A DNA stretch of 64,000 nucleotides, taken from contig NC_090250.1 in assembly GCF_037325665.1 (NCBI RefSeq), positions 29,932,024-29,996,023 of the forward strand, in the 5' to 3' direction. Source of the stretch: Littorina saxatilis. Lineage: Eukaryota > Mollusca > Gastropoda > Littorinimorpha > Littorinidae. This document shows positions 52,650 through 64,000 of the stretch, one piece after another. The position numbers and the translations under genes were made by a program. The notes below the pieces were generated by a model. That model worked only from the letters and a program-made list of their open reading frames with translations. It had not been told where the DNA came from and did no database searches. Positions within the stretch are counted from its first letter, which is position 1. The number at the start of each line of letters is the position of its first letter.

Positions 52650-52790
<141 letters not shown>

Positions 52791-53069
52791 CCAACATAAT
52801 TTTGAATTGGTTTTTGGGAGGGCATATAGTGTTAGAACTGTATTTCCCTACTAACCTAGCTATGGCACTTTTTTTGTTCCACGTTGAACCCGGACACACA
52901 CACACACACACATACACACACACACACCACTGTCACATACACATATTCTGTATAGCTGACTTGAAAGCCCTAATATTTATGTGTGTTTTTAATGCTTTAT
53001 TTCAAATGCTGGAAGCCATTTCAGGACATGCTTTTTTCTACACAGGTTACGTAGTCCTCAGCTGCAGTC

Positions 53070-53969
53070 ATGACATCTGCAACAACTCGATTTCTGGAAT
53101 TCAGCAAGACTTGCTCAATGCTAGGATCTTCTGGCAAAGTCGGTGCTTCCATACCAAAGAGTGGGACCATGGGAACTAATAGCTTTTTCAGACTCTTTGC
53201 CCTGTATAACAGAGATGTAAAACAGATCTTCTTCTTTGACAACACTGAAGAACATCTTCTAAACCTTGAGCAACCATACCAGACTGTGCAAGATATCAAA
53301 ATGTTGAGAGTGCGATCAATCAAGGGTGGTTTTCAGCGTAGACCTGAACTGATCAAACAGAGAACTCTGGACATTCCCTTCCAAGGCTCCCAAGGGAACA
53401 GCCTTGTCAAGAGTTATGGTCTCTTTGACAAATGTGAGCGCATACAACAAGAACTGACAGAGACGATTCTCAAACTTATGAACCCTGAGACAGAGGCAGG
53501 CAGGTCGATGCTTGACATTGGCTGCGGCCATGGATGGAGTCTCACACTCCCAGCGTTGAAAGGATTTGATGTAACTGGTATTGATTTGGATTTGCAAGCA
53601 CTATATGTCATCCAAGATAAAATTCGCTGCACATATCTGCCTGAAAGAGTGCATGTTGTGAGAACAGATATAGTTAATGGCATTTGTTTCAGAGAAAACA
53701 TGTTTGATTTTGCAATTTCGATATCATTCCTGCAGTGGTTGTGTGTCAAGAAAAATTCTGAGGAAAAGTTGAATAAGTTTTTCTGTTCTCTCAGTTCAGT
53801 CTTAAAATCTGGAGGAAAAGCTGGCATTCAGTTTTATCCGAGAAATGTTGGTGATGTGAGCAAAGTAATTGTAACTGCTCAAAAATATTTCAAAGGAGCT
53901 TTAGTATCTGATTTTCCACATATTGACAGAGGTAGAAAACTATTTTTGGTACTGGTGAATGATAAATAA
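53070..53969 (+). CDS. BUD23-like SAM-dependent methyltransferase, intronless
   Basis: The 299-residue product has a class I methyltransferase fold. Motif I MLDIGCGHGWSL is at about 147-158, an acidic loop VTGIDLDLQAL at 168-178, and FDFAISISFLQWLC at about 212-225, followed by FFCSLSSVLKSGGKAGIQFY. The last two closely match BUD23/WBSCR22, the methyltransferase that makes N7-methylguanosine on 18S rRNA. BUD23 usually carries a basic C-terminal tail, but this protein stops about where that tail begins. It also has about 85 extra N-terminal residues of unknown nature. An in-frame stop at 53,052 supports the chosen ATG. The absence of introns suggests a retrocopied paralog, but the frame is intact. 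A possible aataaa lies at 54,127. Substrate is not certain. Confidence 0.72.
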   Translation: MTSATTRFLEFSKTCSMLGSSGKVGASIPKSGTMGTNSFFRLFALYNRDVKQIFFFDNTEEHLLNLEQPYQTVQDIKMLRVRSIKGGFQRRPELIKQRTLDIPFQGSQGNSLVKSYGLFDKCERIQQELTETILKLMNPETEAGRSMLDIGCGHGWSLTLPALKGFDVTGIDLDLQALYVIQDKIRCTYLPERVHVVRTDIVNGICFRENMFDFAISISFLQWLCVKKNSEEKLNKFFCSLSSVLKSGGKAGIQFYPRNVGDVSKVIVTAQKYFKGALVSDFPHIDRGRKLFLVLVNDK

Positions 53970-54080
53970 AAATCTTTACAATTGTAATGATGTAATTGTG
54001 TGTGTGTGTGTGTGAGTGTGGTTTGATAACTGCAAATCAGAAATTCTACTGAATGACTCATTTGGAAGGATAATGTGTGT

Positions 54081-54086
<6 letters not shown>

Positions 54087-54126
<40 letters not shown>
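54087..54126. repeat. (GT)n microsatellite
   Basis: About 19 GT units in the presumed 3' UTR of the methyltransferase gene, directly before aataaa. Confidence 0.95.
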
Positions 54127-54130
<4 letters not shown>

Positions 54131-54344
54131 AAGTGATAAAAGATAACATCTGTCTGTCATGTCTGTGTCTGTCTAAGAAGAAAAATAGCTTTATTTTATT
54201 TTTTGCACAATGTTATGTAGAAAAAGAAGCACTTTATTTGAATTGCTATTTGATTTTTGAATTTTATTTGAATTGCTAATTCAATACAAAGAAGAAGATA
54301 TAATTAGGTTTTAATTGATGAATCGTAGTAGACTAAGAATATAG

Positions 54345-54787
54345 CAGTGAAGTCCGGATGTAGTGATAGCCCTCGGGACCAAATTTTTTTTATCACTACA
54401 TCCGGATTATCATTACACCAGGACGTCCGGTTATAGTGATATTTTTGTAGGTTTTATCACTTCATCCGGACGTCCGGTTATAGTGATATTTGTGTAGGTT
54501 TTATCACTACATCCGGACGTCCGGTTATAGTGATATTTTTGTAGGTTTTATTACTACATCCGGCCAATCGCTTGTAGTTGTAGTGATATCTTCAAAGCTT
54601 TTATTGCTACATGCGGCGGCACATTTGGTAAACTAGCCTCAAGGCAGTAACAAGGTGATTTTGGAACCACTATTGATTTCGTTTTGTGACGTTTCTTCTG
54701 TCGTCTTTGTCAGGCTTGCAAATGTCCTGTGTTAACCTACCCCCGTCCTGGCAGTTCAACAGCCGGTGTGTGTGTGTGTGTGTGTGC

Positions 54788-54834
<47 letters not shown>

Positions 54835-55839
54835 CGTGTGTGTGTGTTTTTTAGAGAGAGAGAGAAGGGCCACTTAGAAATAAGGGTTAAATGAAAAATT
54901 GTCAGATCAATTTTCCGCTTCAGGGTAAGCACAGTGCGTGGCTGGCTTTTGCTCGCCATTTTGGTAAAGGGAGATTACTCTCTAACATTATCACTACAGC
55001 CGGACTTTAGCTTCCCCGGGACTTGAAAATAGTATCACTACAAGCGGACTATCACTATATCCGGACTGAAAAATATCACTACAACCGGACTAAGTTAACA
55101 AAGAACATGAACAACTGGGACCGGGACCCAGAAATTCTATTACTACAGCCTGACTATCACTATATGGGTCTATCACTACAGCCGGACTCAGGGCCGGACT
55201 AGGCGAAGAGGAGGGGGGGGGTTGCCAGTGGTGGCCCAGGGGGATGTCCCCCCTCAGTGGCGGCAGGGGCGGATCAGTTCATTTTATGACTGGTTTTTTT
55301 CAAAAGTATATTGTGAAGATATGGGTGTGAAGGCGCGAAGCGCCGAGCCGACGGCGCGAAGCGCCTAGCTTGCTAGGGGGGTCCGGGGGCATGCCCCCCC
55401 GGAAAATTTTGAAAAAAAGGATGCAAAATGGTGCAATCTGGTGCATTCTGAGGATGATCATTACCAGTTTCAGGCAGCAGATTTTGTCACTGATTAATAC
55501 CCCAAAAATTGAAACTCAATGTAAAATAAAGAAATGCATACCTCATTCAATATTTTTATTTTTTGGCTGGGGGGGGGGGGGGTCCGGAAACCCTAGAACC
55601 CACCCCCCCCCCCCCCCCCCACCTCGTTGTGGGGGTCAGGGGGCAAAGCCCCCTGAAGCTGACGGGTAGGTCATATTCTGAGATAGGAAAATGGTCACTC
55701 CTTGCATGAAACGGCATTAAATAAGCAATAATAAAAAAAAATTAAATAAGTAAGGTACATGTTTAGGCTAGGGGGGGGGGGGGGGGGGTTGCGCAACCCC
55801 CATAACCCCCCCGGTAGTCCGGCCCTGCGGACTTCACTG
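54345..55839. mobile_element. pogo-like non-autonomous element, host of a nested insertion
   Basis: The ends cagtgaagtccg and cggacttcactg are inverted repeats and tag flanks both sides. The body has repeated sub-terminal units such as catccggacgtccggttata and tatcactacatccgg near both ends. A (GT)n array (54,765-54,847) and a second element (55,192-55,826) lie inside. No transposase is seen. Confidence 0.7.
55192..55826. mobile_element. Nested hAT-like non-autonomous element
   Basis: The left end cagggccggacta and the right end tagtccggccctg are inverted repeats. The hexamer cggact flanks both sides. The interior carries poly-G/C tracts (about 55,570-55,620 and 55,771-55,788). It lies within the 54,345-55,839 element. 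Confidence 0.65.
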
Positions 55840-56382
55840 TAGCAGTAGTAAATGTCATGCTTTTTTTGCTTGTTGACCTACATTTGTCATGAAAATGACA
55901 TGATGCACTGTTACACTTTATTTGTCCATTCATGGATATTACGAGGTTCCTTATTTGTGGAATCATTTCAGTGAAAAAAAGCAACAACAAAAATGATCAG
56001 ACAAACACAAATTGTCACTGTCAACAAAATTGCAGTCAACCAGGCACACAAACACATGTATAGATCTTGCATCAAGCTATACACATGACATGATCCAAGT
56101 TTATGAATAGCATAAACAGGTCCATATAACTATACTTTGAGGTCTGAACATGAAAAATAGCTGGAAGAATCAAGGTTTTTGGAGAGAGTATTCCATGACA
56201 CATGACACCAATTATTTTGTATTCAGCTTCATACATTTCTTGTATGCCTAAAAATTGGTATGTTCATATGCCAGTAAGAGACAACCCCATCTATAATCTC
56301 CTTCAAACGCGTGCCTAACTACGTAAGTGGTGCTTAGGTTACTTCCCTTGCCAAGCACTTCTGTAAAAAAAGGCTAAGAAAC
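55840..56382. promoter_or_regulatory. Upstream region of the DHRSX-like gene
   Basis: AT-rich sequence directly before the start codon. No core-promoter motif can be assigned with confidence, and no other gene is visible. Confidence 0.3.
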
Positions 56383-59300
56383 ATGGCCGTCGAAGAGCAG
56401 ACGATTTTGCCGCAGTTCGTATCATCTAGCGTGCAAGTTGTCAGAAACATTGTACTGTATGTTTTGTATGTCATAAAGCTCTACGTGATAGGTGCCATAG
56501 CTCTCATCTGTCAACTCCTTGAAAAGTCTGCGCCTGTAAGAGGTAAGCATTGTGAGTAATGTTTTTGCTCAGAGTTTTCACCGAGATTCTTAGTTTTGGA
56601 CTTTGAATTTGATCACAGGTACTTTGATCAGCGCAAAACAGAAGTTCAAACAGAGTGACTAACTATGGAACGATTGTGTGTGTGCGCGCGCGCGCGTGTG
56701 TGTGTGCGTGCGCTTGTGTGCGTGAGAGAGAGGGATGGCTCTTTTAGCAGTTCTAACACCCTTTGTTACACAGATATATGGCTTTCTTAATTAGGCCACA
56801 CACAAAAAGTTGTATGTTTCTGGTAACATGGCTACAAAAAATAGGGTAGGTAGGTAGGGATTTAAAAAAAAAAAATTATTGATTTTTTTTTGGTCAGGGT
56901 AGAAAATAACTATACATAAATAATACAGTGACACAAATAATGTCAAAGAGACTGGACTTGCTATACAAAGAGAAAGACAACACATTACAAAACAAATGAG
57001 ACAAAAGGGATGCGGGGTTATCCCCCTTGTGTTGTCTGCCGTCAATTACTTTCGTTTTGACGTTTTTTTTAATTTTTTTTAATTTTTTTACAAATGCAAT
57101 AAAAAAAAGTCTAGGGTCGGCGGAAAAAACTAGGTAGGGTCGGGTGACCAGACACATACAACTTTTTTTTGTGGCCTTAGCAGTTCTAACACTGACCCTT
57201 TGTCACACACACACACACTCACTTTCTCATGTACAAACACATGCACACGCACACACGCACACAAACATACATGCTCTCACATACGCACACACACAAACAC
57301 ACATACATTCTCTTCATCACAGATACACACACACAGATGAACATATATACTCCAAAACATAAGCAAATATGCTCACCACTACAAAGAGAAATATGTTTAT
57401 GATAATGGCATAATGTTTTTAATCCTGTGATTTTTAGGTAGAAAATCTGTTACCTGTCTGTGGTTTGTTTTCAGGTCTGCCAAGCCAGAGCAGCAGGACA
57501 GCTATCGTGACTGGAGGAGCATGCGGTATTGGCTTTCACATCTCAAAGCAGCTGGCTAGTCTCGGGGCTACAGTTGTTATTGGTGAGGTACTTATTTGTG
57601 TGGAGTTAGAGATAGAGAGGAAGAGGGGAGAGAGAAAAAGATAGAGTGAGAGAAAGCAAGTTTGTTTGAAATAAGTATCATCTTAATATCTATGCAGACA
57701 TTGTAACAGCTGTTCTGATGTGCAAAGAAAACCCTACAAAACTTCTCTCATGCATTATTTGCTATTAGACTGTGTTTGTTCTTTATGCTATTGAAGAGAG
57801 AGCGAGAGACAGAGAGAGAGAGATAGAGAAAAATGGACGGATGAGGGAGAGAGTGTGTGCATGTATGTGCCTCTGTGTGTGTCACTCTGTGTGTGTTATG
57901 TGTGTGTGTTTTGCAAATTGTCTCTCTTATCTCCGGTGTTTGGCTCTTGCAAGTGCTTATACTGATGCAATATTTATGTCCTCTTTATCTTCCAGCATGC
58001 AGACACAAGGCCGAGGCTGATGACGCCATTGCAAAGATAAAGGAAGATTGTCACAATGCAAATGGTACTTCTTTATTTCAAACTTTCTTCTTCTTCAGAT
58101 TATCAATAGTATTTGTGTTACTGGATGCATTTACACACATGTACAAAGCTTTCAGATGATGTGTACAGATAATTTCTTGCTTCTTGTATGTCATTCATGA
58201 TATGACAGTTGTAGAACTTGTACTTGAGACCAAACATTAGCATTCAGTTATTTGTGTGTCTGTATGAGATTTTGCCTGTTCAGTGGAGTATCCTGTTATT
58301 CCACTTTTTTTGTGTGGTTAAATAAGTGCTGTGTGACTTAAATCTGTTTATCTTTATTTTTCTTGCAGTGGTGTTTATGCAGTTGGACCTTGCATCCTTC
58401 AAGTCAGTACGGGACTTTGCTGCAAAATTTCTGTCCACCAAGTGGCCGCTGCACATTTTGATAAACAATGGTCAGTATAGTTACAAAGAGCGGAGAAGAT
58501 CCTTTAGATTAGTAGCAGTCAAAAGGCAGGAAGCAGTAAATTACTATTTTAACTGTTGATTATTTTCAATGATAGTATGAAAATAAACACATTTATGAAT
58601 TCACCCCTTTGTCGGATTCATCTCGCACCTCTCTCTCTCTCTCTCTCTGCCCCCCCCCCCCACACACACGCTTACACAGAAAAACCACACGCTTACATAT
58701 ACACAAGCACCCACACACACACTCTCTGTGCTTTTTAATTCCCTATGACCACCGGACCAAATTCTTTCATACTGTGAACTACTAGCCCTTACATTTTTTG
58801 TTCAATGGTTTATTATGTTGGTTTCTATTTTCTCTCCAGCTGGAATAATGCTTGCACCCTTTGGGGAGACGGAGGATGGATTTGAACGGCATGTGCAGGT
58901 GAACCACCTGTCACACGCTCTACTCACATCACTGCTGAAGAAGAAGATGGAGTCTTCTGCTCCTGAAGGTGGCGCCGCCAGGGTCGTCAATGTCTCTTCT
59001 GTTGTTCACCATGTGGCATCCTTTGATCCCAAGACATTTGAGGAAAAGTGAGTGTGATCGGTGTACTGAAGCGAGCATGTGTGACAATGGTCATGCATGA
59101 TTTACCTCTACGTTGTGACACCCATGAGGGCCACTATTGGTGGTACAAATAAAATTGTGTTTTGATGTTACGTTCCTCTAGCTAGATTATCTCTGTGCAA
59201 TATTATCAAGGCCTTCTGTTTGCATCAGCACAACTTTCATTTTAGCACCCAAGCTTTTTTCTCACCCTCCGCGAGTTAGGGGGAAGAATTTACCCGATGC

Positions 59301-61120
59301 TCCCCAGCATGTCGTAAGAGGCGACTAACAGATTCTGTTTCTCCTTTTACCCTTGTTAAGTGTTTCTTGTATAGAATATAGTCAATGTTTGTAAAGATTT
59401 TAGTCAAGCAATATGTAAGAAATGTTAAGTCCTTTGTACTGGAAACTTGCATTCTCCCAGTAAGGTCATATATTGTACTACATTGCAAGCCCCTGGAGCA
59501 ATTTTTTGATTAGTGCTTTTGTGAACAAGAAACAAGTGGCTCTATCCCATCATCCCCCCCCCCCCTCCCCCTTTCCGCGTCACGATATAACCTTGAACGG
59601 TTGAAAACGACGTTAAACACCAAATAAATAAAGAAAGAAAGCTTTTTTCTCCAGCATCAATTTTCTTTACCAGTGGTCTTAAAAGTTTCACTACTGCTGC
59701 TGAGAGTGTGACATCTCAGTATGAACTCAGGAGGTTTTGATTGAGGGAGAGGTATATTTCAAAATACACAAATACTGCTTTTGTGAAAATAAAGAAGGTA
59801 TACTGCGATTTCATGTCTGAAAGAGTTCTGAATTTTACAATTTTGTCCATATAGACTCAAAATAGCAAACGAGAAGGAAAAAAAGAGAAGATAACTCAAG
59901 CTCATTTACTATTTTGCAGACAACCTCATGACTGGAGTTATTCCCCTCACAATGCATACGCTGCCTCAAAACTGGCCATTCTTCTCTATACATATGCCTT
60001 GAGTCGGCGATTGGCTGAGGATGGGTCAAAGGTCACGGTCAACGCTGTTCACCCTGGCATCGTCAACACGGGATTGTATCACAATGTCCACTGGTCCATT
60101 TCGTGTCTAATGGACATTCTGAAGGAACTATTTTTCATGGTAGGTAAAATAGACTCTACTAGAAGATATGTTAGTGTCTTAACTGATGAAAAGAATGTTT
60201 ACCTATTGTTGGCTACCTTCAGAGAATGATGCTTTAGCATTTTCCCAAGCTCTTCACTTTTCATTGAAATGAGTAACTTAAGTGATACATGTATATATCT
60301 ATATCCGGCTTGTGTGTGTCTGTCTGTCTGTCTGTGTCACTTCGCGATGCACGGCCAAAGTTCTCGATGGATCTGACACAATCTGGTCGATGAAAATGTT
60401 CAACACGTGCTCTCAGCGCGCAGCGCTCAACCGATTTTGGTTTTTCTGTACATCCATCCATTCCCAGTAACTCTTCCTTATCTTCTCCAGTGTTTTGCGC
60501 GTTTATCTCCCTTCCTTCGTGTGGCGTCAATTGCGTACAATGCGCCGGCAAAGCCGGCGTACACCTGGCACAGCCGGGTGTTCGGCTCTACTTCTTCCCG
60601 GCAAAGCCGGGTACCCGGCGAAGCGGGTATTCATCTAGTATATATATATATATATATATATAAGAAATTTACTAAAGATAAAAGAAATGTCCAGGAAAGA
60701 AGTCAGTTGATTATTACTAAACTAGATTTGTGTGTGTTGTGTGTGTCACTGCACCTTTTAATTTTGATGTAAAGGATATTTAGTTTTTGTAAAATTAAAA
60801 TATGCCAAGTCTTTGAGGTCTTATCTGTCAGTATTTACATGTGTGTGTGTTGTTCAGTTGTCTTTTGTGCTGTTTTAAGTTTTTGTTTACATTTTTGTTA
60901 TTTATTGTGACGTGTAATATTTGCATGATGTTTACAGTCACCAGAACAAGCTGGCCTGTCGGTGGTCTATGTTGCCACTTCGCCAGACCTAGAAGAAACA
61001 AGTGGCTGCTACTTCTCCAACTGTCAAAAGGTCGGATCAAGCACTTTGTCCAAACTGCCCTCTCTGCAGGAAGATGTTTACACAAAAACGTGTCAAATGT
61101 TGGGAAAGAAATCAAACTGA
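56383..61120 (+). CDS. DHRSX: Membrane-anchored short-chain dehydrogenase, DHRSX-like, 7 exons
   Basis: Exons 56383-56542, 57475-57582, 57996-58064, 58369-58470, 58840-59047, 59920-60139, 60938-61120 join in phase to 349 residues. An N-terminal hydrophobic segment (about 20-47, LYVLYVIKLYVIGAIALICQ) would anchor it. The Rossmann motif TGGACGIG is at 66-73, INNAG at 144-148, the catalytic Ser in NVSS (199-200) and YAASK (Tyr229/Lys233). All SDR catalytic residues are present. YSPHNAYAASKLAI, HPGIVNT and the anchor resemble DHRSX, a polyprenal/dolichol-pathway oxidoreductase in vertebrates; retinol dehydrogenase-type SDRs are the alternative. Introns contain simple repeats, a SINE, a MITE and a Helitron-like element. 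Confidence 0.85.
56793..57176. mobile_element. MITE with about 28-bp inverted ends, intron 1 of the DHRSX-like gene
   Basis: ggccacacacaaaaagttgt at the left is matched, inverted, by acaacttttttttgtggcc at the right. The sequence ttagcagttctaacac plus about 20 more similar bases occurs on both sides (56,748 and 57,178), forming a long flanking direct repeat. Confidence 0.55.
59267..59641 (+). mobile_element. Mollusc-type SINE, copy 2
   Basis: Same family as 8,535-8,937, in the opposite orientation. It starts gcgagttagggggaagaatt and ends cgacgttaaacaccaaataa plus a (gaaa)n tail. It lies in intron 5 of the DHRSX-like gene. Confidence 0.75.
60298..60638 (+). mobile_element. Helitron-like non-autonomous element, 341 bp
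   Basis: It begins TC (tctatatccggcttgtg) after an A and ends CTAG before a T. A hairpin acccg-gcgaag-cgggt lies 7 bases before ctag. This is the A|TC...CTRR|T plus hairpin layout of Helitrons. A related, longer copy lies at 45,965-47,372. It is in intron 6 of the DHRSX-like gene. Confidence 0.7.
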
Positions 61121-61189
61121 ATGTCCAGCCATGCTGTGGGGTAACATTTTCAGGAAACTGATAAAATGACGAAGAGGAAATGATTGTAA

Positions 61190-62020
61190 TGGATCTAACT
61201 GAAAGAATGCTGTCAAATATTTGTACATTGATTGGTTTCACTTAATGCATGAATGAGTGTGATGGAAAAATAGTGTGAATGATGCATGAGATAATGCGGT
61301 AAAGAATTGAGTGTATTGGGCTGAAATGCAATGGACCAAAATGAAGGGATGCTGTCAAAATTATGTACAATGATTGGTTTCACTTAATGCATGCATGAGT
61401 GTGATAAAAAAAAAAACAAGAAGAGCAAACGCTCGATCGAGTCACTTTCGCAGTTCTGAATATTATATGAGGCATCAGATGGACAGGAAGAAATTGCTAT
61501 TCACAACACAATGAGTCACGTTCACATAAAATTTGAGCCCGGTCACTTTTATAGTTTCCGAGAAAAGCCCAACGTTAAGTTGTGTGTTGCCGAACAGAAA
61601 AGGCTAGTTATCTCCCTTGTTTTTCTGATAACGTTCGTAAAAGGCTACAGATGTAAATACTTTGATGTAAAGAATAATCCTACAAAGTTTCAATCACATC
61701 CGATGAACTTTGTCAAAGATATAAAATGTCTAATTTTTCCTTTGACGCTGACCTGTGACCTTGAAAAAGGTCAAAGGTCAACGAAACCATCGTTAAAGTG
61801 TAGAGGTCATTGGAGGTCACGACTAAACAAAATATGAGCCCGATCGCTTTGATAGTTTCCGAGAAAAGTCCAACGTTAAGGTGGTGTCTACGGACGGCCG
61901 GCCGGCCGGACAGACTAACACTGACCGATTACATAGTCACTTTTTCTCAAGTGACTCAAAAATTGTGTGAATGATGCAGGAGAAAGGCTAGGCAGTGAAG
62001 AATCGAGTGTACAGTGTGTT
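61190..62020. repeat. 143-bp tandem duplication, second unit split by an insertion
   Basis: ggtttcacttaatgcatg at 61,232 recurs at 61,375. The continuation gtgtgaatgatgca, present at 61,271 in unit 1, resumes at 61,966 after the element at 61,415-61,962. Confidence 0.75.
61415..61962 (+). mobile_element. Non-autonomous element with co-varying ends and DR1 motifs, copy 3
   Basis: Same family as 4,634-5,306, lacking an internal segment that includes the first DR1 block. One perfect DR1 remains at 61,768-61,780. The empty-site sequence is available in the adjacent tandem unit. Confidence 0.75.
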
Positions 62021-62060
62021 TAGCTCATTATCTATGCAATATGCTGCCGAGAAATTAAAT

Positions 62061-62354
62061 TTACCTTTCCACCTGAAACACTATTTTTCTCTTTGTTTTT
62101 GAGTTGTTAGCATGTTGGACATTTAAAGAGAAACTATCCCTACACGATGGACAGAAACCAGAATTATTTTCAGTTATGAATTCTGGTTCACACATTAGAC
62201 AGAGATTTAAACCAATACTCGGCGAGTTCTGTAAATGAATTTTGGAAAGACATGGTTTAGAACCAATGCTGCCTGTGTCCTCAATAAAAAGCCACTGGCT
62301 ATTTACATAAGTACTTGTGCACATAGCCTGGCCAAGCTGTATACACAAGTGCAT
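62061..62354 (-). other. Open frame with two CxxC pairs, function unknown
   Basis: The 97-codon minus-strand frame contains CLMCEPEF and CPSCRDSF, spaced like a small zinc ribbon. No other exon, start context or family match is recognised. It may be chance or a terminal exon of an unseen gene. Confidence 0.15.
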
Positions 62355-63287
62355 TGATTCTCAGCGGATTTTTGAGACGTCTTTTTAAATCAAATTTTGT
62401 TTTTCAATCTGGTTTACAATGATTTACAACAATAGATAGTGAAATACATTGTTCAGTTTGTCGTATTGTGTACATGTACTCTTCAGGCTAAAAATGCAAA
62501 GAAGACAAATAGAGATCACTGGATGGTTTACTTGGAATGAATGTTTAAACATTTGTTCCACTGTTAGCAATAGGCTTACCATATACGGGTAACGTAGAGC
62601 ATAAAATGAGTGCTCACAACTATCGAAAGGTGGGAGGAGGGTTCCTATTCTTGGTCTGACACTGTGATGTCTTATCTTTACCAATGTTTGTTTTTTTGTA
62701 CAGTTATTATTTGTCAATTAGAAAAAGCTCAGCATGTTGCACTTTTAAAGGTCAGTTTCATTTACATTATCTTCTGATACAGTAAAACATAATTGCAATA
62801 CAATTCTACAAACGAGTTTGTAAACGGAAGCACAATGACAGGTGGACAGTATCAACTATCATTTTTCTGCAGTCAACCATGCAAGAAATCAGTGACACAA
62901 GAAGTAATGAAAGTTGATGAACACCTCTTTATTAAAACAGCATGGCAGAAAAACAATGGACCAAAAAGTTTTTGCAATGGTTAAAATAGGGGTGGAAACA
63001 AGAACCAAGAACCACAAGTATGCTCTTTTAGAGAGACTGACTGCGAATTTTGTACATGGATTCAGTCAGCTGAATCTCCTCAACATACAGAATAACATTG
63101 TTCTTCAATAACCTACTTGGTCATACTCACTCATACTCTTGAATCAGCTGATACAAAAATCAGACATGCAGCTCACATGATCCATATATTGACAATTATG
63201 ATCACTCAACATGCTATGTTTCCATGTACATGCACACATTTTTGTAAGGATTGCATGATACCAAAATTTCAATGCTTTGCACTTTTA
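62355..63287. other. Intergenic stretch, no gene seen
   Basis: AT-rich sequence without recognisable coding or repeat signals. Confidence 0.4.
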
Positions 63288-63643
63288 GAAAGAATTTACC
63301 CGATGCTGCCCAGCATGTCGTAAGAGGCGACTAACGGATTCTGTTTCTCCTTTTACCCTTGTTAAGTGTTTCTTATATAGAATATTGTCAATGTTTGTAA
63401 AGATTTTAGTCAAGCAGTATGTAAGAAATGTTAAGTCCTTTGTACTGGAAACTTGCATTCTCCCAGTAAGGTAATATATTGTACTACGTTGCAAGCCCCT
63501 GGAGCACATTTTTTATTAGTGCTTTTGTGAACAAGAAACAATTGACCAGTGGCTCTATCCCATCTCCCCCCTTCCCTCCGTCGCGATATAACCTTGAATG
63601 GTTGAAAACGACGTTAAACACCAAATAAAGAAAGAAAGATTGC
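63288..63643 (+). mobile_element. Mollusc-type SINE, copy 3
   Basis: It matches 59,267-59,641 over nearly its full length, starting aagaatttacccgatgctgc and ending ccaaataaagaaagaaag. Confidence 0.75.
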
Positions 63644-64000
63644 ACTTTTAGAGTACAATACCAACAGGTTTCCACTGACCAAAAACCAACCTGCAGTAAC
63701 AAAATACCACATCCTCTCATTCTGGAATTTCCATTTGTGCATGTGCTTGCGAACATTGCCAGTTACAAATTAACAAAAATATTCACAAGAGAACCTTCAA
63801 AAAAAGTAAAGTAATAACTGAAGAAATGAAAAATATGAAAATATCAGAACAGGTTTACCCGGTTTATAGGGGTCAAATGCAAAAGAACTTTATACACTTT
63901 GTGAAAAAAGAGCACAGGTACAATTTAAACATGCCCTGGCAAACATGCATACAAAATAAACATACACCAACATTCGCACAAACATTTATGGAAAAAAAGG
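63644..64000. other. Intergenic stretch to the window edge
   Basis: AT-rich. I see no gene or recognised element. Confidence 0.4.

Overview
The window is animal nuclear DNA. Spliced genes, a dense mosaic of SINEs, MITEs, LINEs and DIRS elements, and long CA/GT, CT and poly-C tracts all fit a mollusc, most likely a marine gastropod. That placement is an inference from repeat style and protein similarity.

Four host genes can be read. (1) 1,793-33,564, minus strand: the first 19 coding exons (860 codons) of the giant RCR-type ubiquitin ligase MYCBP2/PAM/Highwire. Its 3' part lies beyond the left edge. All splice phases join, and the start codon is at 33,564. (2) 36,797-50,109, minus: a complete cytosolic-type histidyl-tRNA synthetase (HARS), 14 coding exons, 518 residues. 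(3) 53,070-53,969, plus: an intronless BUD23-like methyltransferase, 299 residues. (4) 56,383-61,120, plus: a seven-exon, 349-residue membrane-anchored SDR that resembles DHRSX.

The rest is mostly mobile DNA. Two closely related DIRS elements (about 15.57-21.65 kb and 24.84-30.33 kb) sit in MYCBP2 introns in the sense direction and bracket exons 5-8. A 5'-truncated L1/Tx1-type LINE (2.09-3.63 kb) has clean target duplications, and a CR1/Jockey-type LINE (about 50.5-52.5 kb) keeps a long open RT frame. Four copies of an element with co-varying complementary ends carry perfect DR1 nuclear-receptor motifs. There are also Helitron-like, pogo-like and hAT-like non-autonomous elements, several tRNA-derived SINE families and, at the left edge, a 5S rRNA-headed insertion that looks like a SINE3.

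Most notable are: the 5S-headed insertion; the HARS exon-5 acceptor, which reads CG instead of AG, together with an inverted 82-bp copy of that same splice junction (with AG) next to the exon-11 donor; the co-varying termini of the DR1-bearing family; and a nested pair of DNA elements at 54.3-55.8 kb. I saw no CRISPR array, operon or prokaryotic system.
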